Shown here one piece after another: positions 52,701 through 64,000 of a stretch of 64,000 nucleotides of DNA. The position numbers were made by a program, and so were the translations under genes. Position 1 is the stretch's first letter, and every line of letters begins with the position of its first letter. Source of the DNA: Seriola aureovittata (lineage: Eukaryota; Chordata; Actinopteri; Carangiformes; Carangidae); assembly GCF_021018895.1 (NCBI RefSeq), contig NC_079367.1:1069230-1133229 (forward strand). The letters run 5' to 3'. Below the pieces are notes generated by a model. It searched no databases. It was not told where the DNA came from and worked only from the letters and a program-made list of their open reading frames with translations.

Positions 52701-55700
52701 TGGGAGGTCTCTCATATGCTGCCGGGAGACACGGTTAAATTCTGTGTTTTAATAATTTCCGAAAAATTCTCTCGAAAGTCCACAAATTTAGTATCTACGG
52801 ACTCGGCTCGTCACGCTGAGTAACATATGTCAGCCCCAGGCTTCGAAGTCGCTCCCGTCGGAAGGGATGCCTCGTTAAACGTGTCCGAGGCCCGCTTGCT
52901 GCGACGAAAAATTTTGTCAAAAGTCCACAAATTGGGTGTCTACGGACTCGGCTCGTCAAGCTGAGTAACATATGTCAGCCCCAGCCTTCTGAGTCGCTCC
53001 CTTCCGAAGGGTCATCTCTCATATGCTGAGGTGCCACACCATTAAGACTAGTGTGAATGTCGCAACGGAAAAGTTTGTCCAAAGTCCACAAGTTTGGTGT
53101 CTACGGACTCGGCTCGTCACGCTGAGTAACATATGTCAGCCCCAGCCTTCTGAGTCGCTCCCTTCCGAAGGGTCATCTCTCATATGCTGAGGTGCCACAC
53201 CATTAAGACTAGTGTGAATGTCGCAACGGAAAAGTTTGTCCAAAGTCCACAAGTTTGGTGTCTACGGACTCGGCTCTTCACGCTGAGTAACATATGTCAG
53301 CCCCAGCCTTCTGAGTCGCTCCCTTCCGAATGGCCGCCATGGGAGGTCTCTCATATGCTGCCGGGAGACACGGTTAAATTCTGTGTTTTAATAATTTCCG
53401 AAAAATTCTCTCGAAAGTCCACAAATTTGGTATCTACGGACTCGGCTCGTCACGCTGAGTAACATATGTCAGCCCCAGGCTTCGAAGTCGCTCCCGTCGG
53501 AAGGGATGCCTCGTTAAACGTGTCCGAGGCCCGCTTGCTGCGACGAAAAATTTTGTCAAAAGTCCACAAATTGGGTGTCTACGGACTCGGCTCGTCAAGC
53601 TGAGTAACATATGTCAGCCCCAGCCTTCTGAGTCGCTCCCTTCCGAAGGGTCATCTCTCATATGCTGAGGTGCCACACCATTAAGACTAGTGTGAATGTC
53701 GCAACGGAAAAGTTTGTCCAAAGTCCACAAGTTTGGTGTCTACGGACTCGGCTCGTCACGCTGAGTAACATATGTCAGCCCCAGCCTTCTGAGTCGCTCC
53801 CTTCCGAAGGGTCATCTCTCATATGCTGAGGTGCCACACCATTAAGACTAGTGTGAATGTCGCAACGGAAAAGTTTGTCCAAAGTCCACAAGTTTGGTGT
53901 CTACGGACTCGGCTCGTCACGCTGAGTAACATATGTCAGCCCCAGCCTTCTGAGTCGCTCCCTTCCGAATGGCCGCCATGGGAGGTCTCTCATATGTTGC
54001 CGGGAGACACGGTTAAATTCTGTGTTTTAATAATTTCCGAAAAATTTTCTTGAAAGTCCACAAATTTGGTATCTACGGACTCGGCTCGTCACGCTGAGTA
54101 ACATATGTCAGCCCCAGGCTTCGAAGTCGCTCCCGTCGGAAGGGATGCCTCGTTAAACGTGTCCGAGGCCCGCTTGCTGCGACGAAAAATTTTGTCAAAA
54201 GTCCACAAATTGGTGTCTACGGACTCGGCTCGTCACGCTGAGTAACATATGTCAGCCCCAGCCTTCTGAGTCGCTCCCTTCCGAAGGGTCATCTCTCATA
54301 TGCTGAGGTGCCACACCATTAAGACTAGTGTGAATGTCGCAACGGAAAAGTTTGTCCAAAGTCCACAAGTTTGGTGTCTACGGACTCGGCTCGTCACGCT
54401 GAGTAACATATGTCAGCCCCAGCCTTCTGAGTCGCTCCCTTCCGAAGGGTCATCTCTCATATGCTGAGGTGCCACACCATTAAGACTAGTGTGAATGTCG
54501 CAACGGAAAAGTTTGTCCAAAGTCCACAAGTTTGGTGTCTACGGACTCGGCTCGTCACGCTGAGTAACATATGTCAGCCCCAGCCTTCTGAGTCGCTCCC
54601 TTCCGAAGGGTCATCTCTCATATGCTGAGGTGCCACACCATTAAGACTAGTGTGAATGTCGCAACGGAAAAGTTTGTCCAAAGTCCACAAGTTTGGTGTC
54701 TACGGACTCGGCTCGTCACGCTGAGTAACATATGTCAGCCCCAGCCTTCTGAGTCGCTCCCTTCCGAACGGCCGCCATGGGAGGTCTCTCATATGCTGCC
54801 GGGAGACACGGTTAAATTCTGTGTTTTAATAATTTCCGAAAAATTCTCTCGAAAGTCCACAAATTTGGTATCTACGGACTCGGCTCGTCACGCTGAGTAA
54901 CATATGTCAGCCCCAGGCTTCGAAGTCGCTCCCGTCGGAAGGGATGCCTCGTTAAACGTGTCCGAGGCCCGCTTGCTGCGACGAAAAATTTTGTAAAAAG
55001 TCCACAAATTGGGTGTCTACGGACTCGGCTCGTCAAGCTGAGTAACATATGTCAGCCCCAGCCTTCTGAGTCGCTCCCTTCCGAAGGGTCATCTCTCATA
55101 TGCTGAGGTGCCACACCATTAAGACTAGTGTGAATGTCGCAACGGAAAAGTTTGTCCAAAGTCCACAAGTTTGGTGTCTACGGACTCGGCTCGTCACGCT
55201 GAGTAACATATGTCAGCCCCAGCCTTCTGAGTCGCTCCCTTCCGAAGGGTCATCTCTCATATGCTGAGGTGCCACACCATTAAGACTAGTGTGAATGTCG
55301 CAACGGAAAAGTTTGTCCAAAGTCCACAAGTTTGGTGTCTACGGACTCGGCTCGTCACGCTGAGTAACATATGTCAGCCCCAGCCTTCTGAGTCGCTCCC
55401 TTCCGAATGGCCGCCATGGGAGGTCTCTCATATGCTGCCGGGAGACACGGTTAAATTCTGTGTTTTAATAATTTCCGAAAAATTTTCTCGAAAGTCCACA
55501 AATTTGGTATCTACGGACTCGGCTCGTCACGCTGAGTAACATATGTCAGCCCCAGGCTTCGAAGTCGCTCCCGTCGGAAGGGATGCCTCGTTAAACGTGT
55601 CCGAGGCCCGCTTGCTGCGACGAAAAATTTTGTCAAAAGTCCACAAATTGGGTGTCTACGGACTCGGCTCGTCACGCTGAGTAACATATGTTAGCCCCAG

Positions 55701-58700
55701 CCTTCTGAGTCGCTCCCTTCCGAAGGGTCATCTCTCATATGCTGAGGTGCCACACCATTAAGACTAGTGTGAATGTCGCAACGGAAAAGTTTGTCCAAAG
55801 TCCACAAGTTTGGTGTCTACGGACTCGGCTCGTCACGCTGAGTAACATATGTCAGCCCCAGCCTTCTGAGTCGCTCCCTTCCGAAGGGTCATCTCTCATA
55901 TGCTGAGGTGCCACACCATTAAGACTAGTGTGAATGTCGCAACGGAAAAGTTTGTCCAAAGTCCACAAGTTTGGTGTCTACGGACTCGGCTCGTCACGCT
56001 GAGTAACATATGTCAGCCCCAGCCTTCTGAGTCGCTCCCTTCCGAAGGGTCATCTCTCATATGCTGAGGTGCCACACCATTAAGACTAGTGTGAATGTCG
56101 CAACGGAAAAGTTTGTCCAAAGTCCACAAGTTTGGTGTCTACGGACTCGGCTCGTCACGCTGAGTAACATATGTCAGCCCCAGCCTTCTGAGTCGCTCCC
56201 TTCCGAATGACCGCCATGGGAGGTCTCTCATATGCTGCCGGGAGACACGGTTAAATTCTGTGTTTTAATAATTTCCGAAAAATTTTCTCGAAAGTCCACA
56301 AATTTGGTATCTACGGACTCGGCTCGTCACGCTGAGTAACATATGTCAGCCCCAGGCTTCGAAGTCGCTCCCGTCGGAAGGGATGCCTCGTTAAACGTGT
56401 CCGAGGCCCGCTTGCTGCGACGAAAAATTTTGTCAAAAGTCCACAAATTGGGTGTCTACGGACTCGGCTCGTCAAGCTGAGTAACATATGTCAGCCCCAG
56501 CCTTCTGAGTCGCTCCCTTCCGAAGGGTCATCTCTCATATGCTGAGGTGCCACACCATTAAGACTAGTGTGAATGTCGCAACGGAAAAGTTTGTCCAAAG
56601 TCCACAAGTTTGGTGTCTACGGACTCGGCTCGTCACGCTGAGTAACATATGTCAGCCCCAGCCTTCTGAGTCGCTCCCTTCCGAAGGGTCATCTCTCATA
56701 TGCTGAGGTGCCACACCATTAAGACTAGTGTGAATGTCGCAACGGAAAAGTTTGTCCAAAGTCCACAAGTTTGGTGTCTACGGACTCGGCTCGTCACGCT
56801 GAGTAACATATGTCAGCCCCAGCCTTCTGAGTCGCTCCCTTCCGAACGGCCGCCATGGGAGGTCTCTCATATGCTGCCGGGAGACACGGTTAAATTCTGT
56901 GTTTTAATAATTTCCGAAAAATTCTCTCGAAAGTCCACAAATTTGGTATCTACGGACTCGGCTCGTCACGCTGAGTAACATATGTCAGCCCCAGGCTTCG
57001 AAGTCGCTCCCGTCGGAAGGGATGCCTCGTTAAACGTGTCGAGGCCCGCTTGCTGCGACGAAAAATTTTGTCAAAAGTCCACAAATTGGGTGTCTACGGA
57101 CTCGGCTCGTCAAGCTGAGTAACATATGTCAGCCCCAGCCTTCTGAGTCGCTCCCTTCCGAAGGGTCATCTCTCATATGCTGAGGTGCCACACCATTAAG
57201 ACTAGTGTGAATGTCGCAACGGAAAAGTTTGTCCAAAGTCCACAAGTTTGGTGTCTACGGACTCGGCTCGTCACGCTGAGTAACATATGTCAGCCCCAGC
57301 CTTCTGAGTCGCTCCCTTCCGAAGGGTCATCTCTCATATGCTGAGGTGCCACACCATTAAGACTAGTGTGAATGTCGCAACGGAAAAGTTTGTCCAAAGT
57401 CCACAAGTTTGGTGTCTACGGACTCGGCTCGTCACGCTGAGTAACATATGTCAGCCCCAGCCTTCTGAGTCGCTCCCTTCCGAAGGGTCATCTCTCATAT
57501 GCTGAGGTGCCACACCATTAAGACTAGTGTGAATGTCGCAACGGAAAAGTTTGTCCAAAGTCCACAAGTTTGGTGTCTACGGACTCGGCTCGTCACGCTG
57601 AGTAACATATGTCAGCCCCAGCCTTCTGAGTCGCTCCCTTCCGAACGGCCGCCATGGGAGGTCTCTCATATGCTGCCGGGAGACACGGTTAAATTCTGTG
57701 TTTTAATAATTTCCGAAAAATTCTCTCGAAAGTCCACAAATTTGGTATCTACGGACTCGGCTCGTCACGCTGAGTAACATATGTCAGCCCCAGGCTTCGA
57801 AGTCGCTCCCGTCGGAAGGGATGCCTCGTTAAACGTGTCCGAGGCCCGCTTGCTGCGACGAAAAATTTTGTCAAAAGTCCACAAATTGGGTGTCTACGGA
57901 CTCGGCTCGTCAAGCTGAGTAACATATGTCAGCCCCAGCCTTCTGAGTCGCTCCCTTCCGAAGGGTCATCTCTCATATGCTGAGGTGCCACACCATTAAG
58001 ACTAGTGTGAATGTCGCAACGGAAAAGTTTGTCCAAAGTCCACAAGTTTGGTGTCTACGGACTCGGCTCGTCACGCTGAGTAACATATGTCAGCCCCAGC
58101 CTTCTGAGTCGCTCCCTTCCGAAGGGTCATCTCTCATATGCTGAGGTGCCACACCATTAAGACTAGTGTGAATGTCGCAACGGAAAAGTTTGTCCAAAGT
58201 CCACAAGTTTGGTGTCTACGGACTCGGCTCGTCACGCTGAGTAACATATGTCAGCCCCAGCCTTCTGAGTCGCTCCCTTCCGAACGGCCGCCATGGGAGG
58301 TCTCTCATATGCTGCCGGGAGACACGGTTAAATTCTGTGTTTTAATAATTTCCGAAAAATTCTCTCGAAAGTCCACAAATTTGGTATCTACGGACTCGGC
58401 TCGTCACGCTGAGTAACATATGTCAGCCCCAGGCTTCGAAGTCGCTCCCGTCGGAAGGGATGCCTCGTTAAACGTGTCGAGGCCCGCTTGCTGCGACGAA
58501 AAATTTTGTCAAAAGTCCACAAATTGGGTGTCTACGGACTCGGCTCGTCAAGCTGAGTAACATATGTCAGCCCCAGCCTTCTGAGTCGCTCCCTTCCGAA
58601 GGGTCATCTCTCATATGCTGAGGTGCCACACCATTAAGACTAGTGTGAATGTCGCAACGGAAAAGTTTGTCCAAAGTCCACAAGTTTGGTGTCTACGGAC

Positions 58701-61700
58701 TCGGCTCGTCACGCTGAGTAACATATGTCAGCCCCAGCCTTCTGAGTCGCTCCCTTCCGAAGGGTCATCTCTCATATGCTGAGGTGCCACACCATTAAGA
58801 CTAGTGTGAATGTCGCAACGGAAAAGTTTGTCCAAAGTCCACAAGTTTGGTGTCTACGGACTCGGCTCGTCACGCTGAGTAACATATGTCAGCCCCAGCC
58901 TTCTGAGTCGCTCCTTCCGAACGGCCGCCATGGGAGGTCTCTCATATGCTGCCGGGAGACACGGTTAAATTCTGTGTTTTAATAATTTCCGAAAAATTCT
59001 CTCGAAAGTCCACAAATTTGGTATCTACGGACTCGGCTCGTCACGCTGAGTAACATATGTCAGCCCCAGGCTTCGAAGTCGCTCCCGTCGGAAGGGATGC
59101 CTCGTTAAACGTGTCCGAGGCCCGCTTGCTGCGACGAAATATTTTGTCAAAAGTCCACAAATTGGGTGTCTACGGACTCGGCTCGTCAAGCTGAGTAACA
59201 TATGTCAGCCCCAGCCTTCTGAGTCGCTCCCTTCCGAAGGGTCATCTCTCATATGCTGAGGTGCCACACCATTAAGACTAGTGTGAATGTCGCAACGGAA
59301 AAGTTTGTCCAAAGTCCACAAGTTTGGTGTCTACGGACTCGGCTCGTCACGCTGAGTAACATATGTCAGCCCCAGCCTTCTGAGTCGCTCCCTTCCGAAT
59401 GGCCGCCATGGGAGGTCTCTCATATGCTGCCGGGAGACACGGTTAAATTCTGTGTTTTAATAATTTCCGAAAAATTCTCTCGAAAGTCCACAAATTTGGT
59501 ATCTACGGACTCGGCTCGTCACGCTGAGTAACATATGTCAGCCCCAGGCTTCGAAGTCGCTCCCGTCGGAAGGGATGCCTCGTTAAACGTGTCCGAGGCC
59601 CGCTTGCTGCGACGAAAAATTTTGTCAAAAGTCCACAAGTTGGTGTCTACGGACTCGGCTCGTCAAGCTGAGTAACATATGTCAGCCCCAGCCTTCTGAG
59701 TCGCTCCCTTCCGAAGGGTCATCTCTCATATGCTGAGGTGCCACACCATTAAGACTAGTGTGAATGTCGCAACGGAAAAGTTTGTCCAAAGTCCACAAGT
59801 TTGGTGTCTACGGACTCGGCTCGTCACGCTGAGTAACATATGTCAGCCCCAGCCTTCTGAGTCGCTCCCTTCCGAAGGGTCATCTCTCATATGCTGAGGT
59901 GCCACACCATTAAGACTAGTGTGAATGTCGCAACGGAAAAGTTTGTCCAAAGTCCACAAGTTTGGTGTCTACGGACTCGGCTCGTCACGCTGAGTAACAT
60001 ATGTCAGCCCCAGCCTTCTGAGTCGCTCCCTTCCGAAGGGTCATCTCTCATATGCTGAGGTGCCACACCATTAAGACTAGTGTGAATGTCGCAACGGAAA
60101 AGTTTGTCCAAAGTCCACAAGTTTGGTGTCTATGGACTCGGCTCGTCACGCTGAGTAACATATGTCAGCCCCAGCCTTCTGAGTCGCTCCCTTCCGAATG
60201 GCCGCCATGGGAGGTCTCTCATATGCTGCCGGGAGACACGGTTAAATTCTGTGTTTTAATAATTTCCGAAAAATTTTCTCGAAAGTCCACAAATTTGGTA
60301 TCTACGGACTCGGCTCGTCACGCTGAGTAACATATGTCAGCCCCAGGCTTCGAAGTCGCTCCCGTCGGAAGGGATGCCTCGTTAAACGTGTCCGAGGCCC
60401 GCTTGCTGCGACGAAAAATTTTGTCAAAAGTCCACAAATTGGGTGTCTACGGACTCGGCTCGTCACGCTGAGTAACATATGTCAGCCCCAGCCTTCTGAG
60501 TCGCTCCCTTCCGAAGGGTCATCTCTCATATGCTGAGGTGCCACACCATTAAGACTAGTGTGAATGTCGCAACGGAAAAGTTTGTCCAAAGTCCACAAGT
60601 TTGGTGTCTACGGACTCGGCTCGTCACGCTGAGTAACATATGTCAGCCCCAGCCTTCTGAGTCGCTCCCTTCCGAAGGGTCATCTCTCATATGCTGAGGT
60701 GCCACACCATTAAGACTAGTGTGAATGTCGCAACGGAAAAGTTTGTCCAAAGTCCACAAGTTTGGTGTCTACGGACTCGGCTCGTCACGCTGAGTAACAT
60801 ATGTCAGCCCCAGCCTTCTGAGTCGCTCCCTTCCGAACGGCCGCCATGGGAGGTCTCTCATATGCTGCCGGGAGACACGGTTAAATTCTGTGTTTTAATA
60901 ATTTCAAAAAAATTTCTCGAAAGTCCACAAATTTGGTATCTACGGACTCGGCTCGTCACGCTGAGTAACATATGTCAGCCCCAGGCTTCGAAGTCGCTCC
61001 CGTCGGAAGGGATGCCTCGTTAAACGTGTCCGAGGCCCGCTTGCTGCGACGAAAAATTTTGTCAAAAGTCCACAAATTGGGTGTCTACGGACTCGGCTCG
61101 TCAAGCTGAGTAACATATGTCAGCCCCAGCCTTCTGAGTCGCTCCCTTCCGAAGGGTCATCTCTCATATGCTGAGGTGCCACACCATTAAGACTAGTGTG
61201 AATGTCGCAACGGAAAAGTTTGTCCAAAGTCCACAAGTTTGGTGTCTACGGACTCGGCTCGTCACGCTGAGTAACATATGTCAGCCCCAGCCTTCTGAGT
61301 CGCTCCCTTCCGAAGGGTCATCTCTCATATGCTGAGGTGCCACACCATTAAGACTAGTGTGAATGTCGCAACGGAAAAGTTTGTCCAAAGTCCACAAGTT
61401 TGGTGTCTACGGACTCGGCTCGTCACGCTGAGTAACATATGTCAGCCCCAGCCTTCTGAGTCGCTCCCTTCCGAACGGCCGCCATGGGAGGTCTCTCATA
61501 TGCTGCCGGGAGACACGGTTAAATTCTGTGTTTTAATAATTTCGAAAAATTCTCTCGAAAGTCCACAAATTTGGTATCTACGGACTCGGCTCGTCACGCT
61601 GAGTAACATATGTCAGCCCCAGGCTTCGAAGTCGCTCCCGTCGGAAGGGATGCCTCGTTAAACGTGTCCGAGGCCCGCTTGCTGCGACGAAAAATTTTGT

Positions 61701-64000
61701 CAAAAGTCCACAAATTGGGTGTCTACGGACTCGGCTCGTCAAGCTGAGTAACATATGTCAGCCCCAGCCTTCTGAGTCGCTCCCTTCCGAAGGGTCATCT
61801 CTCATATGCTGAGGTGCCACACCATTAAGACTAGTGTGAATGTCGCAACGGAAAAGTTTGTCCAAAGTCCACAAGTTTGGTGTGTCTACGGACTCTGCTC
61901 GTCACGCTGAGTAACATATGTCAGCCCCAGCCTTCTGAGTCGCTCCCTTCGAAGGGTCATCTCTCATATGCTGAGGTGCCACACCATTAAGACTAGTGTG
62001 AATGTCGCAACGGAAAAGTTTGTCCAAAGTCCACAAGTTTGGTGTCTACGGACTCGGCTCGTCACGCTGAGTAACATATGTCAGCCCCAGCCTTCTGAGT
62101 CGCTCCCTTCCGAAGGGTCATCTCTCATATGCTGAGGTGCCACACCATTAAGACTAGTGTGAATGTCGCAACGGAAAAGTTTGTCCAAAGTCCACAAGTT
62201 TGGTGTCTACGGACTCGGCTCGTCACGCTGAGTAACATATGTCAGCCCCAGCCTTCTGAGTCGCTCCCTTCCGAAGGGTCATCTCTCATATGCTGAGGTG
62301 CCACACCATTAAGACTAGTGTGAATGTCGCAACGGAAAAGTTTGTCCAAAGTCCACAAGTTTGGTGTCTACGGACTCGGCTCGTCACGCTGAGTAACATA
62401 TGTCAGCCCCAGCCTCTGAGTCGCTCCTTCCGAACGGCCGCCATGGGAGGTCTCTCATATGCTGCCGGGAGACACGGTTAAATTCTGTGTTTTAATAATT
62501 TCCGAAAAATTCTCTCGAAAGTCCACAAATTTGGTATCTACGGACTCGGCTCGTCACGCTGAGTAACATATGTCAGCCCCAGGCTTCGAAGTCGCTCCCG
62601 TCGGAAGGGATGCCTCGTTAAACGTGTCCGAGGCCCGCTTGCTGCGACGAAAAATTTTGTCAAAAGTCCACAAATTGGGTGTCTACGGACTCGGCTCGTC
62701 AAGCTGAGTAACATATGTCAGCCCCAGCCTTCTGAGTCGCTCCCTTCCGAAGGGTCATCTCTCATATGCTGAGGTGCCACACCATTAAGACTAGTGTGAA
62801 TGTCGCAACGGAAAAGTTTGTCCAAAGTCCACAAGTTTGGTGTCTACGGACTCGGCTCGTCACGCTGAGTAACATATGTCAGCCCCAGCCTTCTGAGTCG
62901 CTCCCTTCCGAAGGGTCATCTCTCATATGCTGAGGTGCCACACCATTAAGACTAGTGTGAATGTCGCAACGGAAAAGTTTGTCCAAAGTCCACAAGTTTG
63001 GTGTCTACGGACTCGGCTCGTCACGCTGAGTAACATATGTCAGCCCCAGCCTTCTGAGTCGCTCCCTTCCGAATGGCCGCCATGGGAGGTCTCTCATATG
63101 CTGCCGGGAGACACGGTTAAATTCTGTGTTTTAATAATTTCCGAAAAATTCTCTCGAAAGTCCACAAATTTGGTATCTACGGACTCGGCTCGTCACGCTG
63201 AGTAACATATGTCAGCCCCAGGCTTCGAAGTCGCTCCCGTCGGAAGGGATGCCTCGTTAAACGTGTCCGAGGCCCGCTTGCTGCGACGAAAAATTTTGTC
63301 AAAAGTCCACAAATTGGGTGTCTACGGACTCGGCTCGTCAAGCTGAGTAACATATGTCAGCCCCAGCCTTCTGAGTCGCTCCCTTCCGAAGGGTCATCTC
63401 TCATATGCTGAGGTGCCACACCATTAAGACTAGTGTGAATGTCGCAACGGAAAAGTTTGTCCAAAGTCCACAAGTTTGGTGTCTACGGACTCGGCTCGTC
63501 ACGCTGAGTAACATATGTCAGCCCCAGCCTTCTGAGTCGCTCCCTTCCGAAGGGTCATCTCTCATATGCTGAGGTGCCACACCATTAAGACTAGTGTGAA
63601 TGTCGCAACGGAAAAGTTTGTCCAAAGTCCACAAGTTTGGTGTCTACGGACTCGGCTCGTCACGCTGAGTAACATATGTCAGCCCCAGCCTCTGAGTCGC
63701 TCCCTTCCGAAGGGTCATCTCTCATATGCTGAGGTGCCACACCATTAAGACTAGTGTGAATGTCGCAACGGAAAAGTTTGTCCAAAGTCCACAAGTTTGG
63801 TGTCTACGGACTCGGCTCGTCACGCTGAGTAACATATGTCAGCCCCAGCCTTCTGAGTCGCTCCCTTCCGAACGGCCGCCATGGGAGGTCTCTCATATGC
63901 TGCCGGGAGACACGGTTAAATTCTGTGTTTTAATAATTTCCGAAAAATTCTCTCGAAAGTCCACAAATTTGGTATCTACGGACTCGGCTCGTCACGCTGA
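49708..64000 (+). repeat. ~160-bp satellite in higher-order repeats, continuing past the window
   Basis: About 89 monomers share the core 'tctacggactcggctcgtca', then 'gctgagtaacatatgtcagc'. Three spacer types occur: A ('gaagggtcatctctcatatg'), B ('ggccgccatgggaggtctct', then 'ttaaattctgtgttttaat') and C ('aggcttcgaagtcgctcccg'). They are ordered A(n)-B-C. The 21 B-type spacers are mostly 639, 799, 479 or 962 bp apart, that is 4, 5, 3 or 6 monomers, through variable A number. The A that follows C usually has 'gtcaagctgag' instead of 'gtcacgctgag'. The repeated 92-codon frames are by-products. Confidence 0.95.

Noticed and set aside
50294..63748. About twenty 60-110-codon frames beginning MLRCHTIKTSVNV
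   Set aside because: They recur with the satellite higher-order period and are broken by single-base changes in several units. They are by-products of the repeat.
49708..64000. CRISPR-like array (regular repeats with spacers)
   Set aside because: Spacers fall into three recurring classes, monomers are ~160 bp and no cas genes exist. It is a eukaryotic satellite.
49708..64000. CENP-B box in the satellite
   Set aside because: I looked for nTTCGnnnnAnnCGGGn and its inverse near 'cttcgaagtcgctcccgtcgg' and 'ctgccgggagac'; the essential bases do not line up.

Overview
The window looks like subtelomeric DNA from a vertebrate, most likely a teleost fish. It has vertebrate-type telomeric repeats (TTAGGG on the + strand left of a gap, CCCTAA right of it), one immunoglobulin-superfamily gene, intact Penelope-like retroelements (PLEs) with GIY-YIG endonucleases, long microsatellites and large satellite arrays. 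There is no bacterial or viral gene organisation. The species cannot be named from the sequence. Almost all short open frames in the window come from repeats.

Layout. 1-3.7 kb: a GC-rich minisatellite, then the only convincing host gene, a CXADR/CTX-like receptor made of one large exon plus a short tail exon carrying two YxxM motifs. 3.7-8.9 kb: hairpin-forming repeats, a 1,030-bp tandem duplication and a diverged ~162-bp satellite. 9.2-11.8 kb: a coding-poor element, here called E. 11.8-12.9 kb: a PLE 5' fragment with a hammerhead-ribozyme-like fold. 13.2-20.3 kb: a full PLE on the minus strand (esterase-type ORF1, RT/GIY-YIG ORF2). 20.3-24.3 kb: two truncated 3' PLE copies. 24.3-29.86 kb: telomeric tracts alternating with nearly identical ~705-bp units. 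29,858-30,357: exactly 500 N. 30.4-31.3 kb: a ~223-bp tandem repeat. 31.8-32.5 kb: an inverted copy of the 705-bp unit. 32.6-38.8 kb: E in inverted tandem copies. 39-44.6 kb: a plus-strand PLE made of a 5' fragment and a downstream part joined through telomeric repeats. 44.6-49.7 kb: a second PLE family with both ORFs open. 49.7-64 kb: a young satellite with ~160-bp monomers in higher-order repeats.

How it fits together. The two sides of the gap carry the same components in opposite orientation, and telomeric repeat polarity flips at the gap. This is either a scaffold join of two chromosome ends or a head-to-head telomere arrangement. All three PLE 3' ends, and one end of element E, run into CCCTAA repeats in the sense orientation. 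That is the polarity expected if a telomeric G-strand primes reverse transcription. In the main PLE family ORF1 and ORF2 overlap in the -1 frame at a slippery heptamer AAATTTA kept in two copies, ORF2 has no AUG near its start, and the RT-endonuclease linker is encoded by telomere-like DNA. Together this suggests a telomere-associated PLE system that keeps its endonuclease, resembling the rotifer Athena/Terminon elements in concept.
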